Source of the DNA: PALSA-505 sp035308365
GTDB lineage: Bacteria > Actinomycetota > Actinomycetes > Streptosporangiales > Streptosporangiaceae
Assembly: GCA_035308365.1 (NCBI GenBank)
Contig: DATGGU010000129.1
Span: forward strand, 1-51,570
DNA length: 51,570 nucleotides
Direction of reading: 5' to 3'
Below are positions 1-7,867 of this stretch, in pieces. The notes below the pieces were generated by a model. The model was not told where the DNA came from. It saw only the letters and a list, made by a program, of their open reading frames with translations, and made no database searches. How positions within the stretch are numbered: position 1 is the stretch's first letter; the number at the start of each line of letters is the position of its first letter. The translations under genes and the position numbers were made by a program.

Positions 1-1
1 C

Positions 2-115
2 CGTTACAACCTCAGAGTGACCTGGCAGCGCGCAACGTCCGTCCTCTACTTAGCGATCGCTGCCTACTGCGGATACGTGCTCATCGTGACCCTGGTGACG
101 GTGGCTCGCGCGTAA
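2..115 (+). CDS. C-terminal end of a membrane protein (5' end outside window)
   Basis: Reading from base 2 there are 37 codons before a TAA at 113-115, ending in a hydrophobic stretch (YLAIAAYCGYVLIVTLVTVA) that looks like a last transmembrane helix followed by a short Arg-Ala tail. It converges on the conservon GTPase gene, whose stop lies 4 bases away. The frame is open to the window edge, so it is a truncated gene rather than a small ORF. The family cannot be named from 37 residues. Confidence 0.45.
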   Translation, partial: RYNLRVTWQRATSVLYLAIAAYCGYVLIVTLVTVARA

Positions 116-119
116 CGCG

Positions 120-719
120 TCAGGTCCTGCTCATCTGCATGGCCATGGCGTGCTCCACCAGGGTGATGAGTGTCGACTTGGTGGACTTCCGGTCCCGGGC
201 GTCGCAGCGGACCACGGGAACGTTCGGGCTGACCGCCAGAGCGTCGTGCACGTCCGCCGAACTGTACGGGAACTGGCCGTGGAAGCCGTTGACCGCGACG
301 ATGAACGGCAGGCCCGCCGCCTCGAAGTAGTCCACGGCCGGGAAGGAGTCGGCCAGGCGCCGGGTGTCTACGATGACGATCGCGCCGATCGCGCCGTTGA
401 TCAGGTCGTCCCACATGAACCAGAACCTGTGCTGGCCCGGGGTGCCGAACAGGTAGAGGATCAGGCCTGCGTCGAGGGTTACTCTGCCGAAGTCCATGGC
501 CACCGTGGTGGTGGTCTTGTCCGGCGTCTGGGAGAGGTCATCGACATGGTCGCTGGCCGACGTCATCACCGCCTCGGTGGTGAGTGGGGTGATCTCCGAG
601 ACCGAGCCGACGAAGGTGGTCTTGCCCACGCCAAAACCGCCGGCGACCACGATCTTGACCGAGGCCATCGCCGTCTCAGGCCCATCGTTCAGGCCGGCCC
701 TAGAGCTTGCGAAGTCCAC
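120..719 (-). CDS. cvnD: Conservon small GTPase (CvnD-type)
   Basis: This 199-residue protein is the last gene of a four-gene conservon. Its P-loop is GGFGVGKT (residues 27-34) and the switch-II motif is GTPGQ (92-96), as in the MglA/CvnD-like GTPases that work with the upstream sensor kinase and roadblock protein at the membrane. The start is ATG at 719: the MDF-SSR N-terminus is typical of the family, and the gene overlaps the cvnC stop by 20 bases, implying coupling. The guanine-specificity motif, usually N-x-F-D in this family and NKxD elsewhere, reads NGFH (144-147), so the specificity aspartate is missing. Identification is secure; nucleotide preference is not. Confidence 0.93.
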   Translation of the reverse strand: MDFASSRAGLNDGPETAMASVKIVVAGGFGVGKTTFVGSVSEITPLTTEAVMTSASDHVDDLSQTPDKTTTTVAMDFGRVTLDAGLILYLFGTPGQHRFWFMWDDLINGAIGAIVIVDTRRLADSFPAVDYFEAAGLPFIVAVNGFHGQFPYSSADVHDALAVSPNVPVVRCDARDRKSTKSTLITLVEHAMAMQMSRT

Positions 720-1209
720 TTAGTACCCTTTCGAGCAGGTTAAGGTCGGGCCGGCCATGGGCGTGATCGATCTGATGAACCCGGACCAGCCCGTCGACCG
801 CCATGTCCGCGACGAGGACACGTGCCACCCCCAGAGGCATTCTGAGCACTGCGGAGATCTCCGCCACCGAACGCCAGTCCCGGCAGAAACCGAGGATCGC
901 CTGGCATTCCGGGCTCAAGACTGACAGGTCACGAGCCTCATAGTGCGAGGCTGCCACCATCGCCTCGATTTGCAGCTGATAGCGAGGCTGTGTCCTGCCC
1001 CCAGTCACAGCGTAGGGCCTGACGAGCGAACTCTTCTGGCCATCGGTGCCGGGCATCGCCCCGGCAGTCATGGGGATGCCACCGGTCAGCTTGCGCACGC
1101 CGCCAGGAAGCATCTGGTCCCGTCCGTCCCGCATCCGGCCACCACCCGCGGGCGAGTATTTCTCCTCGCCCGTGTCCGGTGGAGGGTCAGCCCCTCGTGG
1201 CCCGGGCAA
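700..1209 (-). CDS. cvnC: DUF742 protein of the conservon (CvnC-type)
   Basis: The protein has the DUF742 signature SLVRPYAVTGGRT near residue 61, followed by a winged-helix-like region (SVAEISAVLRMPLGVARVLVADMAVDG in outline) and ends LRKL as these proteins do. It is the third conservon member and is thought to act as an accessory or DNA-binding-like partner of the kinase/GTPase module. The first in-frame start is TTG at 1209; an ATG at 1134 is also possible, because the first 25 residues are low-complexity and poorly conserved in this family. It follows cvnB by 36 bases and overlaps cvnD. Confidence 0.9.
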   Translation of the reverse strand: MPGPRGADPPPDTGEEKYSPAGGGRMRDGRDQMLPGGVRKLTGGIPMTAGAMPGTDGQKSSLVRPYAVTGGRTQPRYQLQIEAMVAASHYEARDLSVLSPECQAILGFCRDWRSVAEISAVLRMPLGVARVLVADMAVDGLVRVHQIDHAHGRPDLNLLERVLSGLRKL

Positions 1210-1245
1210 CGTATTTTCCTGTCACGATCAGCCATCCTCCGGCCG

Positions 1246-1656
1246 TTACGGCTGGAACGCCCTGCGGACTTCTGGCGTGAGGGCACGACCCACCCGCTCG
1301 ACGAGCAACGTCATCTCGTAGGCCACCAGGCCCATGTCACAATCGGCCGCCGCCAGCACGGCCAGGCTGGAGCCATTGCTGATCGACATCACGATGAGCA
1401 GGCCCCGTTGCATTTCGACAACTGTCTGGGTGACGTACCCGCCCTCGAACACGCGGGCCGCACCCTGCGTCAGGCTGGTAAGCCCCGAGGTGACCGCGGC
1501 GAGCTGGTCGACGCGGTCGGGGGGAAACCCCTGGGAGCAGGCCAGCGGAAGACCATCAGAGGACACGACGACTCCGTGGGCCACGGCGGGAACCCGTTCC
1601 ACGAAGTTGGTAAGCAGCCAGCTCAGATCCTGCAGGGGCTGGACCACTGGATTCAC
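1246..1656 (-). CDS. cvnB: Roadblock/LC7 domain protein of the conservon (CvnB-type)
   Basis: A 136-residue single-domain roadblock/LC7 protein: LSWLLTNFVERVPAVAHGVVVSSDGLPLA at residues 11-39 is the conserved first strand-helix unit, and the SLAVLAA region fits the last strands. In conservons this protein is the likely regulator or GAP-like partner of the small GTPase. The start is GTG at 1656, preceded by GAAGGAGGG at good spacing. The gene is separated from cvnA by about 168 bases, an unusual gap inside an otherwise tight operon, which holds a hairpin and a small open frame. Confidence 0.92.
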   Translation of the reverse strand: MNPVVQPLQDLSWLLTNFVERVPAVAHGVVVSSDGLPLACSQGFPPDRVDQLAAVTSGLTSLTQGAARVFEGGYVTQTVVEMQRGLLIVMSISNGSSLAVLAAADCDMGLVAYEMTLLVERVGRALTPEVRRAFQP

Positions 1657-1835
1657 GAGCCCTCCTTCACTGCGGGGGGTCCGAGGGGCCGTCCCCTCGG
1701 GTGATCACTCCCAGCGGCGCCTCCCGGCGGCGCTTTGGCGGCAATCGTCATGGTGCCCGGCTGTCCGGGTACCGCGCCGGTTGCCATGCCACCCGGACCG
1801 CGGGCTCCCGGCGCCCACTGTGTATCAGGTGGCAT
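1653..1835 (-). CDS. Possible 60-codon Pro/Gly-rich ORF between cvnA and cvnB
   Basis: An ATG at 1835 lies inside the last codons of cvnA, and the frame runs to a TGA that overlaps the GTG start of cvnB (GTGA). It would therefore be translationally coupled on both sides. The product is Pro/Gly/Ala-rich with no recognisable domain. Third-position GC is only about two thirds, lower than the neighbours, which argues against a real gene. Listed because the overlaps at both ends are striking; it may simply be untranslated linker. Confidence 0.2.
   Translation of the reverse strand: MPPDTQWAPGARGPGGMATGAVPGQPGTMTIAAKAPPGGAAGSDHPRGRPLGPPAVKEGS
1681..1700. promoter_or_regulatory. Perfect hairpin just upstream of cvnB
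   Basis: CCGAGGGG (1681-1688) and CCCCTCGG (1693-1700) are perfect complements around a 4-base loop. The structure sits 24 bases before the cvnB start in the cvnA-cvnB gap. With no following T-run it is more likely an attenuator or mRNA-processing/stability element separating kinase and downstream expression than a full terminator. Confidence 0.45.
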
Positions 1836-4800
1836 CGTCTTCCCCCCCACTGGATACTTCCTCGCTCTGGAGCGCGGCCCGGCCCTGGCGGGTGCCGCGC
1901 TGGAAGCTTGTCATGCGCTGCCTGGTCGCGGCCGCCGAGCGGACAAGATCCGGACCCTGATCCCGCTCGCTCTCGGCCGCCGAGCCAGGAACCAGGTTGG
2001 CCTGCGGGACGCGCCTGGGCAGGCCGGCCGCGGTGACTCCGGCCGAAGTAGGCGACTCGGCCGCCTCGGCGGCCCGCCAGCCTTCGTCCACCGGGGAGCT
2101 CCAGCCGGTGGCGATCTCTTCCCCGGCGCCGTCGTCCGTCCGTGATGCGCCGATGTGCTGCCTGCCCCGGCGGAACCAGTCGGACTCGACCGACTCGAAG
2201 ATGGGCAGCCGGTTCTCGTCCATGGACGCGGCGGGCGGCACGATCACGTCGTCCGGCGTGGTGCCGCCGGGAACCCGGGCCGGCCTTGAGGTCAGCCCGA
2301 ACGGCGCGTCCGGGCCACTGCGGGACGAGCCGGAGCCGGGCTCGGCGTGCTTGCCGGGCCACCAGTCCTGGTCGGCCGTGATGGCCCCGAGCTCGTCGGC
2401 CAGGCTCCTGGTGGGAGCCCCGAAGACCGGCTCAGCCTCGTCGCTGGGAGCGGTGGACGGCTCGTCCGGCCGGGCAGGTGCCAGCCCGCTGTCCGGGGCC
2501 GGCATCCCGTTGCCGCGGGCCGGCGGTGTGCCGTTGTCCTTGCTGCGCACCGGGAGCGGGTCGATGCCACCGCCCGCCGTCCCCAGGTTGCCATCGGCGG
2601 CGGGCCTCCCGTCCTCGGCCGGGCCCGCCTGCTCGGGAACCTTCGGCGCGCTGTCGAGATCCGGGTTGATGGCCATGAACCTGGGCGCCCGGGCCCGGGC
2701 CACCGCCTCCTGTGCGGCGGTCCGCGAGTCGGTGACGTCCGGGGAGTCCGGGCTGAACCCGCGGAGCCCGCCGAGCGACCCGGTTGCCCCGGCGGTGCTG
2801 TCCAGCTCGAACCGCCGAAGCCCGTGCGGCGCGTCGGTGGCCTCGTGCGTCACCGTCTCGTCGGGCAGCCAGATCAGGGCGGTCAGCCCGCCCGAGGGAG
2901 CCGGGCGCAGCCGGACCCTGATGCCGTGCCTGGACGCCAGCCGCGCGACCACGAACAGGCCCATGCGCCGGGAGACCGACACGTCCACCACGGGCGGGTT
3001 GTCCAGCCGCCAGTTCGCGTGGGACATCTCGTCGGCGGCCATGCCGACGCCCTGGTCGGTGATGTCCAGCAGGACCCCGCCGCTGTTCAGCAGGTGCCCG
3101 GACACGTTCACCTGGGTCTGCGCGGAGGAAAACGCGGTCGCGTTCTCGACCAGCTCGGCCAGCAGGTGAACGACGTCGTTGACGACCTGGCCGCGCACCG
3201 CGATGCCGGGCTGCACGTTCAGCACGACCCGCTCGTAGTGCTCGATCTCGGACACCGCCGCACGCAGCACGTCCACCAGCGCGACCGGCTGCGTCCACCG
3301 GCGGGACGCCTCGTAGCCGGCCAGCACCAGCAGGTTCTCCGAGTTGCGGCGCATACGGGTGGCCAGGTGGTCCAGCCGGAACAGGCTGCCCAGCCGCTCG
3401 GAGTCCTGCTCGCCCTGCTCCAGGTCGTCGATCAGGTGGATCTGCCGCTCCACCAGCGACTGGCTGCGCCGGGAGAGGTTGACGAACATGGCGTTGACGT
3501 TGCCGCGCAGCCTGGCCTCGTTGGAGGCTAGCCGGACCGCCTCGGCGTGTACCGCGTCGAAGGCGCGCGCCACCTCACCGATCTCGTCGGTCGAGTCCAC
3601 GTCGATGGGCTTGATCTCGAGGTCGCCCTCTTCGCCCTCGCTCTCACTGAGGCGGCGGACGATTCCGGGCAGCTGCACGCCGGCGATGCTGAGCGCGTCA
3701 GCGCGCAGCCGGCGCAGCGGCCGGACCATGGACCGGCCGATGATGATCGTGAACATCAGGCCGAGGGCCAGCACGAGCAGGACGACGGCACCGACGATCG
3801 CGGCGTCGGTGATCGCGTTCTTGCGCAGGGTCTCCGCCCGGTCAATGACGTCGCCCATCAGCGTCCGCTCCACCGAGCCCATCTGGAAGCTGATGACGTT
3901 GGACTGGTCGGCGTACCAGTCGTCCGGCGTGGTGGCGTCCTTGGCCAGCGACAGCGACGCTCCCGGCGTGGTGGCCAGGGCGGAAACCAGGGAGAGCGCC
4001 TGAAGCTCGGCCGACGCGGCGGGCCCGGCGTCAGACCGGGCCTGGGCGCCGTTCAGGAGCTGGCTCTGGCTCGGGGTGGCGATGGCGTTGAACGCCTGCT
4101 GCGTGGTCTGCTGCGAGGACACCGAGTTCTGCAGCGCCGCGAGCTGGCCGGGCTGGAAGCTGCCCTGCAGCAGCGCGGCGGCCAGGATGCCGCGCTGGTC
4201 CGACGCGTCCTGCTTCATCAGCGACACGAGGCCCAGCACGTTCACCATCTGGGCGAGCGTGGGGTCGCCACCGCCCTGGGCGATGTCGGCGTTGAAGTCG
4301 AGCAGCGTGGTGATCGTGGTGCCGTACTTCTGCACCACGACCAGCAGCGGAAGCTGGGTCGTGGTGGCCGCGTTGCGCAGGCTGGACAGCGCGGTGGGGT
4401 CGAGCGCGTCCAGCATGGCGGCAGCGGCCTGCTGGGCCGCCACCGGGTAGGAGCCGTTGATCTGCCGGGCCAGGCCGCGCACCACCGCCGCGTACCGGTC
4501 GGTGATGTTCCAGTGCTCCCTGATCGAGGTGAGCTGGGGTAGCGCTTCCTGCTGGACGCCCGGATCGGCTGACAGCTCGTTGACCCGGCCGCCGTTGGCG
4601 CCGAGCCCGATGTAGTAGACGGTCAGATCCCGCTCGTCCTCCAGCGACTGAACCAGTTGCGTGACGTCCTGGCCCAGCAGGGCGAGCTGATGGACCCGGC
4701 TGTAGGTCTGGGCGCTGCGCACCGAGGAGTAGATGAAGAACCCACCGAAGACAAGGGCCGTCACGGTCGGGATGGCGACGAGCAGCAACAGCCGGGATCT

Positions 4801-5187
4801 GACTCGCCAGTTCTTCAGCTGGCGGCGGGTGGCCTTGCGCCCCGGCGCCTGCGTCAGCCCACCGCGGTCCTGGCCGGCCGGGGGCGGGGCATCGACGGGC
4901 TGGCCGCTGGCCTCGCCTGGCGGCCCGGAGTCAGGCTCCGGCCCAGGCATGCCACGGCTGCCCATGGCCGGTCCCGCACCCGGCCCCTCCGGGTTCGTAA
5001 ACGCGGAGGAACGCGCGGCAGGAAAGACAGACGTGCCGTCGTCGGCCGCCGCTCCGTTCGCGGCGGCTGTAGCGGCGACACGGCTGTTCTTCTTGCCTTT
5101 TGCCCGCACAGCGTCATCACTCCTCACCTGGCCGCAGTGGCGCGCTCCCGTGCCTTCGAACTCCTCAGCGGGAGCGGCGATGCGCAT
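1825..5187 (-). CDS. cvnA: Conservon sensor histidine kinase with nitrate-sensing-like domain (CvnA-type)
   Basis: 1120 residues in the order expected for CvnA. There is a disordered N-terminus, TM1 about 131-154, an extracytoplasmic NIT (nitrate/sulfonate-sensing-like) region about 160-450, and TM2 about 462-485. A HAMP segment follows (MVRPLRRLRADA), then a dimerisation region and an HATPase_c domain. The N box is ELVENATAFS (678-687), the G1 box DQGVGM (711-716) and the G2 box MGLFVVARLA (742-751). The histidine phosphoacceptor is not obvious: the region reads NLSRRSQSLVERQ, as in other conservon kinases. A Pro/Gly/Asp-rich tail of about 340 residues follows. The start is ATG at 5187, though a later start is possible because the first 120 residues are low-complexity. 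First gene of the operon. Confidence 0.93.
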   Translation of the reverse strand: MRIAAPAEEFEGTGARHCGQVRSDDAVRAKGKKNSRVAATAAANGAAADDGTSVFPAARSSAFTNPEGPGAGPAMGSRGMPGPEPDSGPPGEASGQPVDAPPPAGQDRGGLTQAPGRKATRRQLKNWRVRSRLLLLVAIPTVTALVFGGFFIYSSVRSAQTYSRVHQLALLGQDVTQLVQSLEDERDLTVYYIGLGANGGRVNELSADPGVQQEALPQLTSIREHWNITDRYAAVVRGLARQINGSYPVAAQQAAAAMLDALDPTALSSLRNAATTTQLPLLVVVQKYGTTITTLLDFNADIAQGGGDPTLAQMVNVLGLVSLMKQDASDQRGILAAALLQGSFQPGQLAALQNSVSSQQTTQQAFNAIATPSQSQLLNGAQARSDAGPAASAELQALSLVSALATTPGASLSLAKDATTPDDWYADQSNVISFQMGSVERTLMGDVIDRAETLRKNAITDAAIVGAVVLLVLALGLMFTIIIGRSMVRPLRRLRADALSIAGVQLPGIVRRLSESEGEEGDLEIKPIDVDSTDEIGEVARAFDAVHAEAVRLASNEARLRGNVNAMFVNLSRRSQSLVERQIHLIDDLEQGEQDSERLGSLFRLDHLATRMRRNSENLLVLAGYEASRRWTQPVALVDVLRAAVSEIEHYERVVLNVQPGIAVRGQVVNDVVHLLAELVENATAFSSAQTQVNVSGHLLNSGGVLLDITDQGVGMAADEMSHANWRLDNPPVVDVSVSRRMGLFVVARLASRHGIRVRLRPAPSGGLTALIWLPDETVTHEATDAPHGLRRFELDSTAGATGSLGGLRGFSPDSPDVTDSRTAAQEAVARARAPRFMAINPDLDSAPKVPEQAGPAEDGRPAADGNLGTAGGGIDPLPVRSKDNGTPPARGNGMPAPDSGLAPARPDEPSTAPSDEAEPVFGAPTRSLADELGAITADQDWWPGKHAEPGSGSSRSGPDAPFGLTSRPARVPGGTTPDDVIVPPAASMDENRLPIFESVESDWFRRGRQHIGASRTDDGAGEEIATGWSSPVDEGWRAAEAAESPTSAGVTAAGLPRRVPQANLVPGSAAESERDQGPDLVRSAAATRQRMTSFQRGTRQGRAALQSEEVSSGGEDDAT

Positions 5188-5235
5188 CCGCCCATGGGTG
5201 ACGATCCGTCAGCGGTGCCGCCAATGGCAACTCTA

Positions 5236-5299
5236 ACGGGTAACCCGTCAACCATCATCAATATGCGTACGACCAGGTAAAATGGACGTTACCTAACGT
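5236..5299. promoter_or_regulatory. Two short palindromes upstream of cvnA
   Basis: ACGGGT-A-ACCCGT (5236-5248) and ACGTTA-CC-TAACGT (5286-5299) lie 49 and 99 bases upstream of the cvnA start, in the 274-base divergent intergenic region. This stretch is AT-richer than its surroundings and likely holds the conservon promoter. They could be operator half-sites; no cognate regulator can be assigned. Confidence 0.35.
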
Positions 5300-5388
5300 T
5301 TTCAGTACAACCTGTCAGCCGTAGGGTACTCTCATCTCGTTCCGGACTTGTTCTGTTACGCCCATAAAGTGCCCGAGGGAGTGCAATC

Positions 5389-5407
5389 CCGGGGGGCGAC
5401 CCCCCGG
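5389..5407. promoter_or_regulatory. GC-rich hairpin in the 5' leader of the substrate-binding protein gene
   Basis: CCGGGGGG (5389-5396), loop CGA, CCCCCCGG (5400-5407) is a perfect 8-bp stem about 55 bases before the lipoprotein start. There is no T-tract, so it is more likely a leader structure or attenuator than a terminator. Confidence 0.4.
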
Positions 5408-5435
5408 AGCCCCCTTGAGTGAGGGATCCCCTCGA

Positions 5436-5465
5436 ATGAACTGGCGAGGTATCGGCTCCGTATGA
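5436..5465 (+). CDS. Nine-codon leader ORF coupled to the lipoprotein gene
   Basis: ATG at 5436 opens a frame encoding MNWRGIGSV; its TGA (5463-5465) overlaps the ATG (5462) of the next gene. The leader and the start of the lipoprotein gene are imperfect copies of each other 26 bases apart (both contain ATGA-N2-GGCGAGGTA), so the start region has been tandemly duplicated. Translation of the leader is inferred only from the overlap geometry. Confidence 0.35.
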   Translation: MNWRGIGSV

Positions 5466-6448
5466 GATGGCGAGGTAGCGGTTTCCCAACCGCCGCGGCG
5501 GTCGCGGTAGTGCTGCTCGCAGCGGGCTGCCATGGGACCGGCGGGGCCGGCACCGGTGCGTCCGGCTCGATGCAGCTCACGGTGGCCGCGGTGCCCGGTG
5601 TCTCGGACGCACCGCTCTACCTTGCCCAGCGGCAGGGATTGTTCACGAAGGCCGGCCTGAAGGTGACCATCCAGCCGTTCACCACGGCGGGCGCCGAGCT
5701 GCGTGCCCTGTCGAACGGTTCCGTCCAGGTGGCCACCACGGACTATGCCGACTTCTTCTATGCCGCGAGCATCGACCCCAACCTGGAGCTGCTCGCCGAC
5801 GGTTACGACGGTGCGCCCAACGTGATGGAGGTTCTGACCCTCCCCGGCTCCAACCTCACCTCGCCCGAGCAACTGGCCGGCAAGACCATCGGCACGCCCG
5901 AGCCACAGGAGTTCAAGTACGACCCCAGCATCCCCTACAGCATGGAGACCCTGGCCACGCAGTCGGTTCTGCTGGACGACGGGGTGGAACCCACCCAGGT
6001 GAACTGGACCGCGATGCCGGCCCAGAACCTCGTCGGCGCGCTGAAAGACCACCGGGTGGACGCCATCGTGGTGACCGAGCCGTACATCTACGAGGCGCAG
6101 AGCGAACTCGGCGCCATCGAGGTGGTCGACGCGCTCAGCGGCGGCACGGCCAGCCTCCCGCTCAACGGCTACTTCACCACCAAGTCGGCCGGCCGTGCGG
6201 ACACGGACGCCCTGCGGACCTTCCGGACGGTGCTGGAGCAGGCGCAGGGTGATGCTGGCACCGGGCAGACCCTGCGCTCGGTGATCTCCCAGTACGCCCA
6301 TGTCCCCGTCGAGACCGCCGACATGATCACGCTCGGCACCTACCCCGCCCTGCCGAACGTCAACGGCATTCAGCAGGTCGCGGACCTCATGTTCTCGTTC
6401 AACATGATCAGCCAGGAGCTGAGCGTCGACCAGATGATGTTCAGGTAG
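5462..6448 (+). CDS. NMT1/SsuA-like ABC transporter substrate-binding lipoprotein (orphan)
   Basis: 328 residues with a lipoprotein signal peptide: Arg-rich start, hydrophobic core and lipobox LAAGC with Cys23 as the lipidation site. The mature part follows the NMT1/THI5-SsuA periplasmic-binding pattern (AVPGVSDAPLYLAQRQGLFTKAGL, SVQVATTDYADFF, LAGKTIGTPEP in outline). These proteins bind aromatic or sulfonated compounds, thiamine precursors or nitrate for import. No permease or ATPase gene is adjacent, so it must work with a distant transporter or as a sensor. It sits divergent from a conservon whose kinase has a nitrate-sensing-like domain, which makes a signalling role imaginable but unproven. 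The start at 5462 is fixed by the lipoprotein signal. Confidence 0.85.
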   Translation: MRWRGSGFPTAAAVAVVLLAAGCHGTGGAGTGASGSMQLTVAAVPGVSDAPLYLAQRQGLFTKAGLKVTIQPFTTAGAELRALSNGSVQVATTDYADFFYAASIDPNLELLADGYDGAPNVMEVLTLPGSNLTSPEQLAGKTIGTPEPQEFKYDPSIPYSMETLATQSVLLDDGVEPTQVNWTAMPAQNLVGALKDHRVDAIVVTEPYIYEAQSELGAIEVVDALSGGTASLPLNGYFTTKSAGRADTDALRTFRTVLEQAQGDAGTGQTLRSVISQYAHVPVETADMITLGTYPALPNVNGIQQVADLMFSFNMISQELSVDQMMFR

Positions 6449-7615
6449 CTACCTGTCGGTCATGCCCAGCTCGCGGGCGATGATGAGGCGCTGGACTTCT
6501 GAGGTGCCTTCGCCTATCTCGAGGACCTTGGCGTCGCGGTAGAAGCGGCCGACGGGGAACTCGTTCATGAAGCCGTAACCGCCGAAGATCTGGGTCGCGT
6601 CCCTGGCGTTGTCCATGGCCGCGTTGGCGGCGGTCAGCTTGGCGATGGCCGCCTGCTTCTTGGCGGGCTGGCCCGCCGCCAGCCGGGCCGCCCCGTCGTA
6701 CCAGGCCAGCCGCGCCGCGTGGACCCGTGCCTCCATGTCCGCGATCCGGAACTGGATGGCCTGGTAGTGACGCAGGTGGTGGCCGAACGCCTCCCGCTCC
6801 CCGGTGTAGCGCAGGCACTCGTCCACACATCCCTGGGCCAGCCCCACCGACAGCGCGGCAATGGCGATCCTGCCGCCGTCCAGGATCTGCATGAACTGCG
6901 CGTAGCCACGCCCGCGCTCGCCACCGAGCAGGTTGCCCTCGGGGACCCGGCAGGAGCTGAACGCCAGTTCCCGGGTGTCAGAGGCGCACCAGCCGACCTT
7001 GGAGTACTCCTGGCCCACGGTGAAGCCCGGGGTGCCGGACGGCACGATGATCGCGGAGATCTCCTTGGACCCGTTCTCCCTGGTGCCGGTGATGGCCAGT
7101 GGCGTCACCACCGAGGTGATCGAGGTGCCCGCGTTGGTGATGAACGCCTTGCTGCCGTCGATGACCCACTCGCCGCCGTCCAGCCGGGCCGTCGTCCGCA
7201 TGCCGCCGCGGATGTCCGACCCGCCGCCGGGCTCGGTCAGCCCGAACGCGGCCAGCCGCTCCCCCGAGCACAGGTCCGGCAGCCAGGTGGCGCGCTGCTC
7301 CTCGGTGCCGAACAGGTAGATGGGCATCGCGCCCAGGCAGACCGCCGCCTCCAGCGTGATGGCCACCGAGGAATCCACCCGGCCCAGTTCCTCCAGCGCC
7401 AGGCAGAGCGCGAAGAAGTCACCGCCCATCCCGCCGTATTCCTCCGGGAACGGCAGCCCGAACAAGCCCAGCTTGCCCATCCGGGCCACGATCTCGTACG
7501 GGAACTCGCCGCGTTCGTAGTAGCCGCCGATCACCGGCGCCACTACCTCATGAGCGAATTCCCCGACCGTCCGGCGAAGTTCCGCGTGCTCATCGTCGAG
7601 CTGAAAGCTGATCAT
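6449..7615 (-). CDS. Acyl-CoA dehydrogenase
   Basis: A 388-residue flavoprotein of normal length for the family. FAD/substrate-binding signatures are visible (AFGLTEPGGGSD and the FGGYGFMNEFPVGR segment). The C-terminal EIGEGTSEVQR places the catalytic base Glu at about residue 369, as in short/medium-chain enzymes. It catalyses alpha,beta-desaturation of an acyl-CoA with electron transfer to ETF. The stop directly abuts the convergent lipoprotein gene. It stands alone, separate from the three-dehydrogenase operon at 33.8-38.2 kb. Chain-length specificity cannot be read from the sequence. Confidence 0.93.
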   Translation of the reverse strand: MISFQLDDEHAELRRTVGEFAHEVVAPVIGGYYERGEFPYEIVARMGKLGLFGLPFPEEYGGMGGDFFALCLALEELGRVDSSVAITLEAAVCLGAMPIYLFGTEEQRATWLPDLCSGERLAAFGLTEPGGGSDIRGGMRTTARLDGGEWVIDGSKAFITNAGTSITSVVTPLAITGTRENGSKEISAIIVPSGTPGFTVGQEYSKVGWCASDTRELAFSSCRVPEGNLLGGERGRGYAQFMQILDGGRIAIAALSVGLAQGCVDECLRYTGEREAFGHHLRHYQAIQFRIADMEARVHAARLAWYDGAARLAAGQPAKKQAAIAKLTAANAAMDNARDATQIFGGYGFMNEFPVGRFYRDAKVLEIGEGTSEVQRLIIARELGMTDR

Positions 7616-7867
7616 CGTCCCGCCCCTTTGCGGCTAAAAGACCCCTTCCAAAGCTCACTGTCGCTGGCTGACCGCCGCGGCTCAGAACCTGGCTTCATGA
7701 TCGTGATGACTCTGAATAGGTCTTCCGTCGGCCTATCGTACGCGGCTGGCCCGACTGCCCCTCCCGGTGGCGTAGGGTGCGGTCAGGACGTGATGTGGCC
7801 GCCATCCCACCGCGGTCCGGGGGACATGACCTTTCACCCACACAGACCAGCCGTCGTGGAGGACGAC

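Noticed and set aside
6719..7867. Extension of the FHA gene far upstream
   Set aside because: The open frame overlaps the acyl-CoA dehydrogenase gene in antisense; coding character and binding site begin at 7868.
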